Below are positions 27,197-41,090 of a stretch of DNA of 64,000 bases, in pieces. The translations under genes and the position numbers were made by a program. Under the pieces are notes generated by a model. It was not told the origin of the DNA. It did not search any database and saw only the letters and a program-made list of their open reading frames with translations. Source of the stretch: Viscum album (taxonomy: Eukaryota; Streptophyta; Magnoliopsida; Santalales; Viscaceae). The stretch covers positions 959,238,097-959,302,096 of the forward strand of contig OY728121.1 in the NCBI GenBank assembly GCA_963277665.1, read 5' to 3'. Each line of letters begins with the position of its first letter. The first letter of the stretch is position 1.

Positions 27197-28935
27197 ATGA
27201 TATAAAAATTACAGAGTTAACTTATAGATTGTACTTGGATTACCTTAAAGTGATAGTACAAGGAGAAGACACTAATAGTGTGATAGCATACGAGTATTCA
27301 ACACTATAAAATATATATTTTTCAATTGTTTCATAAAGGTTCATTTTTATATAGTGGAACTCCATGTTATTAGTTCTTCTCAAATTGCTATGTTGTATGG
27401 AAAACAATAGTGACAATATATAATGATCTATTATGATGAATCTCAATAAATTAATGACACCAATAAAGTAAAGGATGTTGTTGTTGACCTTAAATTACTT
27501 CATTAAATAATGTTCTCCAATTTAATACTCTATTTCACTCCATTATTACATAATTCCAATTTTCAACCTCTTCCTTTTATTTTTAGTCTCTTATGGATTC
27601 TCCTTTAATTATGTATGTATTTCTCAAAAAACATGAGAATTATTTTTCTTTTTCAACCACATAATGGGAATTCAAAATCATCCTTTAACTTCCCATATAT
27701 GTTGGATATCTATCTTAAATATATAATAAATGAGTAATTACTTTCATATACTATAATATTCTAAATATTTTATAGTTGAGGTGTAAACACCAATATCATG
27801 GTGTGTACCATATCAAAAAATCCAATGTAATGGTATGATTTACATAATTATATCATGTGCCAAGTTCAACCACCATATCCACATTAATCACATAAATATA
27901 TCACTTTTTAATTTTCTAACTATATTAAAATAATATTTTCCCATTATTTAACTCTTATAAATGTCACAATATGAATTTCTACTTAAATATGTGAACATCT
28001 ATTGTATTACTGAATAGATTGAAGCCCCATAATGAAGGCCCTATATCTTTATCTGGGGAGAAATTTATAAAATTATTCCTTCAAAAATATTATTCTATTG
28101 ATCCAATAATGATACATTATTTCATTCATGACATGAGAACAATATCTCCAAAATCACTAAAATAACCCAATCATCCATTATGGTTTGATATATCATCTAT
28201 CGCATTAGCCTTTCCATTTAAAAAATAAATAAAATCTAATTAATTATCTATACATCATTATGTATGTATCATGAAGTGAAATGTAAAACTTAAAATATGA
28301 AAGAGTAAAAAATTTATATTTTGACTAACAATGTCTTATGTTTCTTTATTAATAAATCATACTCATAGGCCCATATTATGGAATTGGCCAAAATTTTTAT
28401 TCCTAGGACACAATTTGAATATAATTTTTCTAGTATGACTAACTATAAAATAAATTTATGTAGTTACCATATGAATATTATGATTTTACTGAAATGAATC
28501 TTATAGAGGTGGAGTTTTTAGATTTTCCATCAATAAATCCAATTATTGAATGAAAAATGTATCCTTGGAATAACCATTATATTTATTAAATCCAAAAAAT
28601 ATTGTACATTGATGGAACCCTAAAGAAACTATACTAGATTTATATTTAGTTATTCACTCCCCACTATTTTCTTCCATCAATTATAAAATCCATTTGAAAC
28701 CAATTACATTAACATTTTCAAAATAGGTTTTAATGTTTTTTGTTCATTGAAATTTATATCCTGAGAAATATTAAATTTTTAATCAACCACATCAGTGTGA
28801 CTGGACTATGTAGGGGTTGTAATGAACCAAATTACTATATCGTGAGTTAAATAATAATCATTGAGATTATCACCTCCCTCTATATGTAATTCCGAAATTG
28901 AATTAAACATATTTTGATCATAATGGGTATGATAA
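27197..28935 (-). repeat. 5' LTR of copia-3
   Basis: Partner of 19,915-21,680; see the element entry for the matched landmarks. The left end is placed at the putative PBS. The right end is set where similarity to the other copy fades and is uncertain by about 100 bp. A 68-codon minus-strand frame at 27,240-27,446 is chance. Confidence 0.6.
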
Positions 28936-29556
28936 GTGGATCTGTATTATTGTTTATACTTGTCTTGAGATTCTACATGATAATGAACATATTTATACTT
29001 TTTATAATATGTTCTAATATATCATTTATTTTTTAATCATAAGATAGATCCAAAAACACAAAGGTGTGTATGACTAGGTGGAATTAGAATAAAAAATCAT
29101 TAGGTGTTTCCAAATAATTAATTACATAAGGGCTATGACTAATAAGTAACACATAAATAGTAGAATAATCCACATAAATGATTGAGTTAAACATGAGTGG
29201 AAAGGAATAAATCACTCTATCTCCAGGATTCTGTTATCTATGATCATAGATAATTCATTCCGTCAAAGGGATTGAAGATCATTTTTTTGTTTAAGGTTCC
29301 CTTCAAAATTATCTAATTGTATTAAATAATTAGATATATATTCAAACTTGTTATCAATTATATTATTCTTGAAATTCATACCTATTTGATTTATAACACT
29401 ATTTATTTATTTTTAAAAGTATAAATGGAATAAAATTTGTGTTTCAATATATCAAGGTAGAAATTTTATGAGTAATCATCATTTATGGTTATAATGTTAT
29501 ATTAACCATTATTTTAAGTAATACTAAACGTTATAAATAGATAAATGAGGTGATAC
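28936..29556. other. Unassigned spacer between copia-3 and the tandem array
   Basis: AT-rich, with no coding trace or repeat recognised. A short palindrome occurs at 29,231-29,251 (TATCTATGATCATAGATAAT). Confidence 0.4.
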
Positions 29557-31070
29557 TGATAGGGGTTCCAATATTTTTACACATACAAATTGAAAATCAC
29601 ATGCCGGGAGTTACTGATAGAGTCAGACATTTCACGCATTTATTAAATAAAAACCACTATATTTTCATATGTATATTGATTATTATTTCTAATTTTTAAT
29701 TTAATTTTCTTTGTGATTTATGGAAGGATACTAAATTTTTTTGGAAAACAATTTAAAAAATGAATTATGGATGACAAAAAAATTTCATTGTGACATAATG
29801 TATCATCGTATGACACTATAATTATTAAAATGTAATACCTAAAAAATTTTACAAAACAATCATTCAATTGATGATGACGTGATTATTTTAATGATTTCAC
29901 ATGATAAAGTACAAGTAAAGGTCTAATTCCAAATCTAAAAGATGAAGAACTATATTGAATATTAGGAAAATTTCCCAAAAAACAACATTACACATTGTGA
30001 ATTTCATTCACGATGTGAAACCCATAAATGAATTTAGATTATAAAACAACCCATGAAAAATTCCCACCCTCCAAACAATAAATTTTTTGAATACTTTTCA
30101 TGACATGAAATTTTCTCACTACATAAAAATATACAGTATTTGAAATAATAATGGGGGGAGAACCATTAAATATTCATGAATATAACGACCCATTTTTTAT
30201 GCCATTTATGATTGTCTGAGTACTTAGAATCCATATGAATTCAATGTTCGGTTAGTGGAGAAGTAAATTTCAATTCTTGGTTATACCATGGAGATATGTA
30301 GTTTGATTTGGCAATTTCTCTTCATGTTTTCCTTTTATATTTTAGTGTTCATTTTATTTTATCATGTAATTTCAACTTTATGCTTTTTATTTAAATGATT
30401 CCTCATTCTTATTACATCCCACTTTTTCTTACAACCATAATATATCGCTATCACTTCAATATTTCATTATCATATCATTTCACATCACAATGTAAATTGA
30501 CTAACCTGAGGCTTGACATGGAGGGAGGTTGTGTGGCACTATTAATTATTACACCTTAATTTCAAATTTTTTCAAATTAATTTGTCGTTGATGAAAGTAA
30601 ATTTTATGGGTGGTTTGGTATTCCACTACAACAAGGATCTCAATTTAATATCTATTTTCTTATACAGTTTGGGATTTTTTTTCATGGTGTTTTATGTGCA
30701 TGGTAAAAATCTTGTTTATGGTAGAGAATTGAAGTACATGTATAGAAAAAAATGGTTTATTAAATTGGATTCGAAAATGAATAAAATTGAGGGACCAATC
30801 CATAAGATCAAGACATTTCTACATAGCCTACATTCGGTGTTCATATGAATTTATGATTTATTTTTACATTCTATTACTATTTAAAACGCCCATAAATTTT
30901 GTTTTTAAAAATAATAAAAAAAATAGGTTCGGAGAGATAGAATTTTTTGTTTGATTGACATAGAATCATTATGAGTGAGATAAACTTGGTCAGCCTCTCT
31001 GGTGCACATAGAAATATAAATAAGCAGGTATACCTAACTAAGAGAGGTGCGTCGAAACTAATTTCATTAC
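29557..31070 (+). repeat. Array LTR 1
   Basis: Begins TGATAGGGGTTCC, equivalent to TGAAATTCC in LTR 2 and LTR 4, and ends before TGGAGAGATA, the putative primer-binding site. It shares the internal blocks of the other three copies: TTTCATTCA, a TTAATTATT block, and a GGTNTGGTANTCCAC block near 30,615. The 88-codon frame at 30,582-30,848 lies inside it and is not conserved in the other LTRs. Confidence 0.65.
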
Positions 31071-34000
31071 TGGAGAGATAAGAATTTATTTCAATACATT
31101 TTTTATAATTTATCATTTTATTGAATTAGTTATCTTGTTTTAAAAAAACAAAAAAAAAATTTGGATTTAACCAAACATTAATTATTCTCTACGTATTATC
31201 TCTTTGTGGGTGAAGAAACTAATAATTGACTAATCATGGTAAATAGAATTTGAAAATTAACTCTTTTATAGATAGATTATAGAAGCACGAAGTAGAATAC
31301 TCAATGGTTTGGATTTATAGGAATTCATTCATGACATTAAAGAGGACCTAAAATAACTATTTGTTTAATAATTGTTTAATGAATTAACTAAATTTTTTGT
31401 TTTTATCCCCAAATTTTATTAATAAATATCTAGGATCCAATAAGAGCCGTACTTTTCCCATAATTTTTATAAAGAAATTAAATGGTTGTAATATCATGAA
31501 CAATTGGTTCATAATAAACAAAATCCCCAGTTTTAAAGAATTAGTGATGTAGTGCAATACCTAGAGAGAAAAATGGAATGTCAAAAATTTAACTATCCAT
31601 GAATCCTAGGAGTAAATAGAACCGGAATAGTAGTAAGAAACTAAGAAATATGTGGAATATATTTCCACACCTATCTTTGATTTTGAATAACCCATTGAGG
31701 TAGATGTGGATATACATGAAGATTCATTCCACCTCACTCTACCACTACCTGAGGAGATAAATAATTGATACTTACCATATGATCTATAAAATGGAGATCA
31801 TGTGAATTTGAATAAATGTTTGAGTAATATGGTATAAATTTATCTACAACATGATCTTTATATACAATATAAATAATAATAATAACAAACACTTTACCTA
31901 TCTATATCCTTGAAAGAAGTAGAAAACAACCCATCTATTGGAATTCAAAAACAATAATTGAGTATACCAAATAACTACATCCATATTCTACTACATAACT
32001 CTAAGAGTAACTTTCCACCAAAGAATAAATGTAATCCAAGAAAACATATATAGTTAAACCTTTCATAAACAATATATAGTCTTGTTTTATTGAATCAATA
32101 TTTTTCATCACTCATTTCTATTTTGATTTCTCAAATTTTAATGAAACTAATTATTCAATGGAGGAGAAAAAGTGGATGCACGTATATAGGAACACATGGA
32201 CTTCAATGAATTAATTTAAAATTTACTATAGGATGCCCAATAAGAAATCCATGTGGCCCTTCTTGAAGAACCAATGACACATGCTTCCTACATAGAAATG
32301 GAAGATTCTGAAATTAAACCATGAAAATTAAATTTCAATGAAATTAAACAAAATTATTATATCCCCTATAATTATTAATTAATTGATATTCATGATGAGA
32401 AACCATTTGAATACAAATAATAGGTTTCACCAGTTGAAACCAACAAGGAGGAGGATTCATACTTTATCCTACCACCACTATAAAATTTTTCACTGATAGT
32501 GAAGGGGTGGAGATGGTTTACTCTCTCAATTGAATCCTCCATGATATTGAAGATTATGTCCATGATGTTAAACATTTGGTGGTTCATTTCTATAAAAATC
32601 CATCGACCTATAGACTTTGGATAAAATATGGTTTTACCCATATAGAGGTAGTAATAACCTAAGACCTAGTTAGTATATCGAAACAATATTTATCCTATGT
32701 CGTTTATATTCTATTCAAGGATATATATTTGAATTATTAGTTTTAGGAATAAATTAGGATGACGCTATGCTCCAAATATCTTTTTGAAGATAAATGTCAT
32801 ATTCCATATACTTTTATGACTTGTTTTATATTTTAGGACCATCATGATGGTACAAAATTGTAAAAGGATAAATTGATTATGTTGAATATAATTTATCATT
32901 TGTAAATGGAATTTACATTGTGAATATAGTTCATATCATGATATGAATTCACATCAGTAAAATTATATAGAAATATGAAGTGAAATGAAAATTCAATCCA
33001 TGAAAAGGATTAATGACCTGATATTTTATAGAATAGAAAATAATAAACCATGCACACCTAACAAAAGATTTATTATGAGGGGATTATGATTTTTAACTCC
33101 TTATTTTATGTATCTCTCATTAATTTATATTTTTTTGTGGCCTTTAAAATAAAACTTTTCTTCCACACCTGAATCCTATTAATATAGGAACGATAAAGGT
33201 GACAAATGTTTCTTAGGATAATCCTTATTCAATTATTGAATTTTTACATTTTACATGATTAGGTGAGTAAAATAGTAAAATAGAAGTGTATGTTTTAGCA
33301 TGCAAGGATGAATTTCAAAAATAATGATTATTGGGAATTAGTGGATAATTATTGATGAAATATTTCTTCGATTTGTAATATTTTTGTATATATTTATAAT
33401 ATTTTATTATTTTATCATTTTTGTGAATTCCATTCATAATTTCCTCAGAACATATATTCTCATCCCTGAGAAAAATTATGAACCAAATATTTCTCATTTC
33501 AATCTACATTATATTATTTTGTGACCATGGCATGATCACTTCGAAAATATTATTAGAATATTATTGACGCTACAAATGACGAAATGATTTTTTTTAAAAT
33601 AATGGTGGAATTGTTATTATTGAACCTGTTATCAATGGATCCACCTTTTCCTAAATCCTAATTCTTCCCATATAATCCATGAATGGACTTGTTAGGAACT
33701 GTAAAATGTTACAAGTATATTATATCCATTCCCACCCAACCCATTTTATGTTTCTAGATATTCAAGGTATTTAAGTGTTTGGGAGAAATTTTACATGGTA
33801 AAAGTGGGTGAACATTACTTTACTAGGGGTTATAAATATATTTGGGGCAAGTCCATGTTTTCATTATACATTATTAGTAAACTACCTTTCTAAGAAAATA
33901 AAAATATTGGTTGTGTATTCTAAAGATAAAAAATTTGTATTTCTAGAGGAATGAAATTTTTATTGTATGTGGTTATGTGGTGGATGTGAGATTTCCCATA

Positions 34001-34616
34001 ATAAAAACTTTTTAATAAGAAAAAAGAATAAAAAATAAATAGATGATGATCCATTCATTATTCATACATGTATCATGTTCATAATTTGGGAATTGAGATT
34101 TGGATATTATATTTGAAGGAGTAATTTGATATTCTAATAAATTTAGATAATGTAGTATACTAAAGATTGAAAAATCATTTTGATATTTAATTCAATTCAT
34201 TACCATTCTACCCAAATCCCCTGATATGTTTGAACTGTAACGAATATTTTTCATGCTTAAACTTTATTACTATCTTTGCACAATGGGGATGTTAGTTTCC
34301 CTGATATACTGTGGTGACTAAAATGTACAGTAATAATGATCACAATTCTAGTTATATTTATTTCCTTAAAATATGAATATATTTAATTAAATGAGAGGTA
34401 AATTGAAATTTGAATACACATTAATAATACATTCAAAAATAAAATTTGATGGAAGGATATGAGTTGATAATTAAGATGAATAAAATTTAAATTCATGATT
34501 GAATTTCTTTTATTTCTGAATGAGGATTTTGAGAAATTTCTTGTGGAATTCGAATGTTTATTTTTTATTATGAAACATTTCATTTTGATTATATTAAAAT
34601 TTATATATTAGGAGAA
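31071..34616 (+). mobile_element. Array internal domain 1 (3.5 kb), unknown decayed protein
   Basis: It has no gag, protease, RT, integrase or RNase H motif I can recognise. Plus-strand coding traces are nevertheless conserved with internal domain 2. Near 32,170-32,270 the frame reads VDARI, EHMDFNE, ALLEEPMTHAS, and domain 2 has VDEAFVEHMKLPKHID in the corresponding place. The 83-codon minus-strand frame at 32,390-32,641 lies opposite these traces and is probably a shadow. A short internal domain without pol suggests a non-autonomous element. Confidence 0.55.
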
Positions 34617-36093
34617 TGAAATTCCTAGAAAACGTTTTTGAGATTACATGCTTTAAGAAAAACATATATGGGATCTAATTGATGGAGACATAATATTAAT
34701 TCTTATGTTATGATAAAACACAACTTTTTTATTCCATAGTTGATTATAATTGATGGTATTACATTGTTTTTTTATTTATGGATAGACAAAAAAAATGTCG
34801 AAAATAAAAAAAACATACATACAGTGAAACACCATGATATCGAAGATGGATGAAAGAATATATTTTATTGAAATTAATCTAAAAGATGATGGTATACTAA
34901 ATTAAATGATGGATTGTGATGAAGAAAACATTATAATCATTTCCAAACATTAAAATGATGAATCAGTGTCAAATTTGGTGATAAGTAATGTGAAAGAACA
35001 CTAAAAATCATGAATTTCATTCACAATATGAATCCCAAAGACTAATTTAGAGCATAAAATAACTATTAATTTTTTTTCTTCCCCCATGAATTACATTCCA
35101 TGATTAATATTCATGATTTCAAATTCCCGAATAAACCAAAAATTAGCATTCTTTGACATAAATAATGGTGGATGGACCTTTGATTATTAGGGACCACAAA
35201 GACCCATTCATTATGATATTTATTATGTAACTAGCACCAAGATCACCTATAAATACAAGGTTGTTATATTAGACAATAGATATTCTACTGATGGTTATGT
35301 CATTCCATTGCATTGAGGGACTGATCTACTTGTGTTTTGGTTTTCATTTTTAGTTGTAGTTTTCTATTTAACTTTTAATGTAATCATCCCTTCATATTTT
35401 TAATTTTATTATTTTCCATTTCTTATTGTATTAATTTTTCACTTAAAAGACTAATATTTATCTCTCTGTCTCTTCCATCTTCCACTATGACATCTTTTTA
35501 ATTCGACATGGAAAGGGACTAACCAAGGCTTGGAAATGGGGGAGGTTTTTTAGCACTCTTAATTATTGCACATATATGTCATATTGTTTCAGTTTAATTT
35601 GAGGTTGATGCGAGTGGATTGAATTATTGTGGTGGTTTTCTAACAACTCTTGGATATCATTTTTATTTCTATTTTCTATCAAGGGTATGGAGATTTTTAT
35701 TACTGAAGTGGTTTCCTAGGCATCCAAAAAAATCATACTCACGGTATAGAATAACCATCCATATACAAAAAATAATTAATTGTAATGTTTAATAAAATAA
35801 TGATGGAAACCACATAGCCAAACCCTTTGAAAAATTCCTTTAGTCATACCTAAATTCATTTACATCTTCATTTAGGTTAAATTTATTACATTGCATTACA
35901 TTTTTAATAGCCAAAAAACATATTTTTATTCAATAATAATATAAATGAATTTGGTTTCGGGAAACAAAAACTATTTTATGATTGATTATGAGGCTCCTAA
36001 ATTCATATTACCTTGGTTAGCCTCTATGCTATATTAGGAAAAATAAATATTCATTATTTCCACCCTATTTCAGGCGTCTCAAAATATGAACTA
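34617..36093 (+). repeat. Array LTR 2
   Basis: Begins TGAAATTCC after a purine-rich AGGAGAA and ends before TGTGGGGGAGATA. It contains the clearest core promoter of the set, TATAAATA at 35,248-35,255, followed by a T-rich stretch with possible poly(A) signals. Length about 1477 bp. Confidence 0.65.
35244..35260 (+). promoter_or_regulatory. TATA box of array LTR 2
   Basis: ATCACCTATAAATACAAGG is a near-consensus plant TATA box about 630 bp into the LTR. LTR 4 has TATAAAC at 47,709-47,715 in the corresponding place. LTR 1 and LTR 3 have lost a clear match. It is likely the ancestral retrotransposon promoter. Confidence 0.5.
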
Positions 36094-39000
36094 TTGTGGG
36101 GGAGATAAAAAGTTAGTTCTCTCACTAATCTAATAATTAGTAAAATTCTTATTAATATACATGGTTGGACTAATTTCAGGTGTCAAAACCAAAAATTGAG
36201 TCATTATGGTGTAAAGAAAATGGCATTTCTCTCTTTTCCTTATTGATCTGGGGAGAATAAAAAAGAATCACCAAAGATGATTTAATCAAGGAACGAATCC
36301 AGAATCTTAATGAGACCCTAGAACAAACATTAGATAAATTTTTTTGGGAGAGTTAAGTGACTTTTTGAAGTAAAATCTTGAATTTTACCACGAAATAAAT
36401 GAACCATAATTTTTGTGTTCATTGTTTCCACCCCAATTTATCCAAAGTAATTCTATAGGTGTAATATCATGAATATGTGGATAAAAATGAACCGGATTTC
36501 CATTTGTTAAGTGTTAGGGATTATTATAAATTACTAGTGATAGAAATTGAATGGATTAAATCATATTTCCTTGCATACCATGAGAAACACAAACATGAAC
36601 TACATAAATTAACTAGTATAAAGAGAGAATATATTTCCCCACTAATCTTAGAAGTTGAACAACCAGATAAGGTATAATAGGATGTACCTTATGACCCATT
36701 ACACCTATATCAACCACTTTGGGTGGATATATATGATTGACAATTTCCTACAAACCTATGAAATGAATATCATGTGAATTTAAAAAAAGTTGGTGTAATT
36801 TGGCATAAATCAAACTACCACATGATCTCCAAATACCATACAATGTGAAAAAATCAACACCACTTCAAATATCACTAGTCATGGAAGAATAATAAGAAAC
36901 CACCCAAGGGTTGTAATTTGAAGAATGAATATAGGATCTAGTCTACAATCATCTATAATTATTTACTCAGTTACACGAGGCACTTTCCAAAAGAGAAGAA
37001 ATCAAATCTGCACTGATTCGGGTTGATGATCCTTTAAAAAACTTTATACCATCTAATTTTATTAAAAATGAATTTTTCTTCACTCTTAAAAGTTTTAAAT
37101 TTGTATATTCAACTGAACCTTATTTTTCATGTGATAAATATGAAATAGTGGATGAAGCTTTTGTGGAACACATGAAACTCCCTAAACACATTGATCATTT
37201 TCTAGAGGAATCCTAAGAAGAAATCTAAGAAGGTCTTCATTAAGAACCAAATAAAAAAGCATCATATATATAAAGTGGAGATACTAAAATAATTTATTAA
37301 CAATAAATTTTATTGAAATTTAATTATAAATTCCAATTTGACTATTATTTTAATGTATCATATCTGGATAAGCCACATGATGGTGAAAAAGAGGTTACAC
37401 AAGTACTAAAAAACAAGGAAAAGGATCTAAACATCCACCTACAACCTACATAAAGCTATCACTCGTTGATAATGGGGCTTATCTAGTGTACCATATCCAT
37501 GGAATCATTCATGGTAAAGAAGAATAAGCCTACAATGAAAAAAATGTAGTGGTTTATGTCTTAGAAAATCCAACCACATAAATAATCTGTATAAGACCCG
37601 ATACTACACATCTAGGGTTAGTAAATTCATAGGTCCATTTAGGGATCAAAACAAAGTTTTATACCATATACTTTATATTCTTTTTAGTGATTTAGATTTT
37701 AATTATTAGTTTTAAGTATAATTTAATAATCATCTTTAGCCCCTATATCATATTTAACATAAATTTTGTGGTCCTCATGCATACCGGGGTTGTATTATTT
37801 AGTACATACATAATTATGGTACAAACCATTAGAAGGATAAATTGAAGATATTTATAATAATTCTCCCTATATATAGATATTTCATGTCGCATATTTATTT
37901 CACACCAGGAAAGGAACTTTGGACATTGAAATTATGTGGAACTTTGTAGTTAAACGAAAATTAACACTGTGAAAAGGATTCACCACAAAGACAACTGCAG
38001 ATTAGAATTTTATATACCCCACACACCTAAACTAAAGCTTTATTATGAGGTGAGTACAATTTCTAATCACTTATTATATACAACAATCATTTTATTAATT
38101 TCGGTTATGATATTTATAAAAAATTTAATCTCTCATATGAATCCTTATAATTTATAATCGATCATGGAGACATTAGTTCTTTTCTATATATCTTATTCAA
38201 AATTTTAATTTTCACTATTAACATGATTAGATGAGTGAAATAGAAAAATAAATTTGTAAGGTTAATCACAATGAGATGAATTTGTAAAAATATTATTTTG
38301 GGGAATGATTTTATATTTTTATATAAAATTATTATTATATTTGGCATGTTTTGAATTTATTAAATTTATATATATTAGATTAGTGATCTTTCAAATTTAC
38401 ATGACTTATTATCCAAAACCATATATTCTCATCCATGGGAAAAAATATGAACCAAATTTTTACCATTTAGTTTTATATTATATTTCTTGAGATAACAACA
38501 CATTTTCTCTTCTATAACTTTATTGTAATATTTTTTAATGCATAAATAATAATAACAATTTTTTATATTTTTGAAGCTTTTTTATTTTTGAAATCATTAT
38601 CCATGGACCCACTGTGACATTAATCCAAATTTTTGATATAGAATCCATGAATATCATTGTAATTATAAAACTTATATATAAATTCTTACCCTACTCAAAG
38701 TATGTTGCATCATATATAAAGAACAATGTGTGGTGGATAGGATGTCAATGGTATAAGGGGATTTATGTAATTCATTTGGTGTTTCTCATGATATTTTTAA
38801 AGATTACATGTGTTTATCGTACATTATTATTCCCCTATGTTGGAATAAATTAATTAGAATAATGAATGAAATAAAAAAAGGGTTGTGTATTTTAAGGATC
38901 AATCATCAGTATTTTCAAACTATCAACCTTTTGATCATATGTTGTACAATGGTGTATGTGATATTTTTATGAAGAAAAAATTTCAAAAAAACAGAAAAAT

Positions 39001-39604
39001 AAAAATAAAAAATAAATGAAGAAAAACTACATTGGGTGACTCATTCATTATTATTATTTGTATCTTGTGCCTACATCAATAATTGGGTTTGGAAAATAAT
39101 ATTTGAAGAAGAATTTCATAGTGATAAACTTTTCATATCATACAATATGATAAAGGGTCAAACATCCTTTTTGAGACATAATTTTAGTCATTAGCTACCT
39201 ACCCTAATTTCTAGAAAAAAATACTCTTAATGAAAAAATCTCATGATTAATTATCATTTATTTCTATATGGGGGGGGGATATGTTAGATACCTTATAAAA
39301 CTATGGTAATGGTAATGTACATGAGATATGAGAATATTTGTAGTTAAATTTATTACATTGAGATATGAGTAATATAAATTCAATGTGAGTAAAATTGAGT
39401 GTGGCATAAATATTAATGATGAATTTATAAATAAAAGGGAAATTAAGGACATGCATTGTTAATTTAAATGAAAAAGTAAAATTGATGAATGATTTTTTTA
39501 TTTAGAATGAGGAGTTCAAAAAATCATATTGTGTGGAATATGAACTTTTATTTTCTATTTTCTAAAATTTCATAATGATCGTATTGAAATTTAAATTAAG
39601 TATA
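36094..39604 (+). mobile_element. Array internal domain 2 (3.5 kb), unknown decayed protein
   Basis: This is the best preserved internal copy. A 66-codon frame (36,477-36,677) and a longer stop-free stretch at about 36,962-37,215 lie on the plus strand. The latter includes LHEALSKREEIKSALIRVDD and later VDEAFVEHMKLPKHIDHFLE. A further stretch, LSLVDNGAYLVYHIHGIIHG, lies near 37,455-37,520. Related traces occur in domains 1 and 3, so the protein is real but decayed. It is hydrophilic, with many Glu, Lys and His residues, and has no motif I can assign. A gag-like protein is one possibility; I do not know its function. A run of nine G lies at 39,270-39,278. Confidence 0.55.
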
Positions 39605-41090
39605 ATTAAACTCATTTGAATAGTTATTTAGAATACATGATAGAGGAAAAGAATGACCAAAGGGTGTGGTAATTTAAAATTCCATTATTATTAAAATTAT
39701 TTTATTATTAAACAAAATATTTTAATTGATTGATTGATTATTCATTCCAATATATAATTTGTTTTTTGACTTATGAAATGAAACCAATTGTTATTCGAAT
39801 AATAATAGAACAAATTAATTATCTATGTGGTGTAACAGAAGAATATTGAAGATTAAATCTAGAAATAATTTTATTGAAAAAAAGATGATAAATTGTGATT
39901 TGATGATGTAAATGATGGAACATAATGTAGGAAAAGTGAAGGGCCAAATGAAACAATTAAAAATTAATAACTTGGATGACACTGGTAGAATCATGCTAGA
40001 AAAAAACATTATATGTAGTGAATTTCACTCACTACATAAAACCCATAGAGGAATTCAGAGCATGAAATAACCGTTATGAAGTTTTTCCATCAATCATTTG
40101 ATGTCTTGAATATTATAAATGAGATAAAAAATTTAGATGGACCAAAAATCAGCAGTATTTGATGAAAATAATTTTTGATTACCCTTTCACAATCATAGCC
40201 CCAAAAGATCCATTTGTGATGATATTTATGAAATCATGATCACTTAATGTAATAATAAAATCCTAGGACATAGGATAAGTGATCTGACACTTAGGGATCC
40301 ACTGTTTCATTGTCCTATGGGATTATTTTGCAACTATGTATGTTTTATTTTCCTATTTTAGTATTAAATTTGTTTTCTAATGTAATTGAAACATCATAAT
40401 TTTAATTTATTCTCTTTTCCTTTTTTCTTCCATCCATATTTCAATTCACCCCATGAAGCACTTCCATTTACATATTCCACTATGATCTATTTTCTCTACA
40501 CACTGCTATGTGACCAACCCAATTCTTATCCCTAGGAGGGGATTCATGGTGCTCTTAATTATTTATCAAAAATTTCAAATTTTTTCAATTAGATTTGGGG
40601 AGAAGAGGCATAATTTTTATAGTGGTATGGTAGTCCACCTTGTATTGGATATCAATTAAATATATATTTTCTATCAAGGGTAGGAATATTTGGTTTTCAA
40701 AAGAGGATTCCTATGCATTATAAAAATTATTCTCAGGGTATATTATGAAATTATATGTTCATAAATTAATAAAATGTCTAATTTAATTCAATAATGATGG
40801 AACCCATGTATCCAAACAATATAACCAATACCTTTCTTCAGAACCAACATTATTTTGGAATGTTCATTTAGTTTTTATTTTTTAATTACATTTCTATTTT
40901 AAAAACTCAGAAATGATATTATCATAAAAATAATAATAATGTTTTTTGAAATAGAAATCGGCGTTTGATCGATGGTGACACTCCTCAAGTCAGAAGATCC
41001 TAGTAAGCCTATCTGATGTATTAGGAAAAATAAATAATCATTTATTCCACCCTATAATTGGTATTCCAAAACTATAACTATTTGGGGAAT
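39605..41090 (+). repeat. Array LTR 3
   Basis: Third copy, about 1486 bp. It ends ACTA before TTTGGGGAATTA. The start is the least certain of the four, because the TGAAATTCC of LTR 2 and LTR 4 is changed here. The anchor TTTCACTCACTACAT at 40,023 and the GGTATGGTAGTCCACC block at 40,623 are clear. Confidence 0.6.

Larger units (their letters stand above)
19915..28935 (-). mobile_element. Near-complete Ty1/copia element copia-3
   Basis: Two direct repeats of about 1.7 kb flank a 5.5-kb internal region whose protease, integrase zinc region and RT lie in copia order on the minus strand. Matching landmarks in the repeats keep a constant offset: TGGAA-TCCAT at 20,093 and 27,355 (7262), TAATGGGAATT at 20,399 and 27,662 (7263), CTTATGTTTCT at 21,070 and 28,335 (7265). 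The LTRs differ by roughly a third of positions by eye, so the insertion is very old. Coding frames are all broken. The outer ends and target-site duplication could not be fixed. Confidence 0.7.

Noticed and set aside
29231..29251. Palindrome TATCTATGATCATAGATAAT as an operator or MITE end
   Set aside because: No matching inverted repeat at a MITE-like distance and no flanking duplication; AT-rich palindromes of this size are expected by chance.
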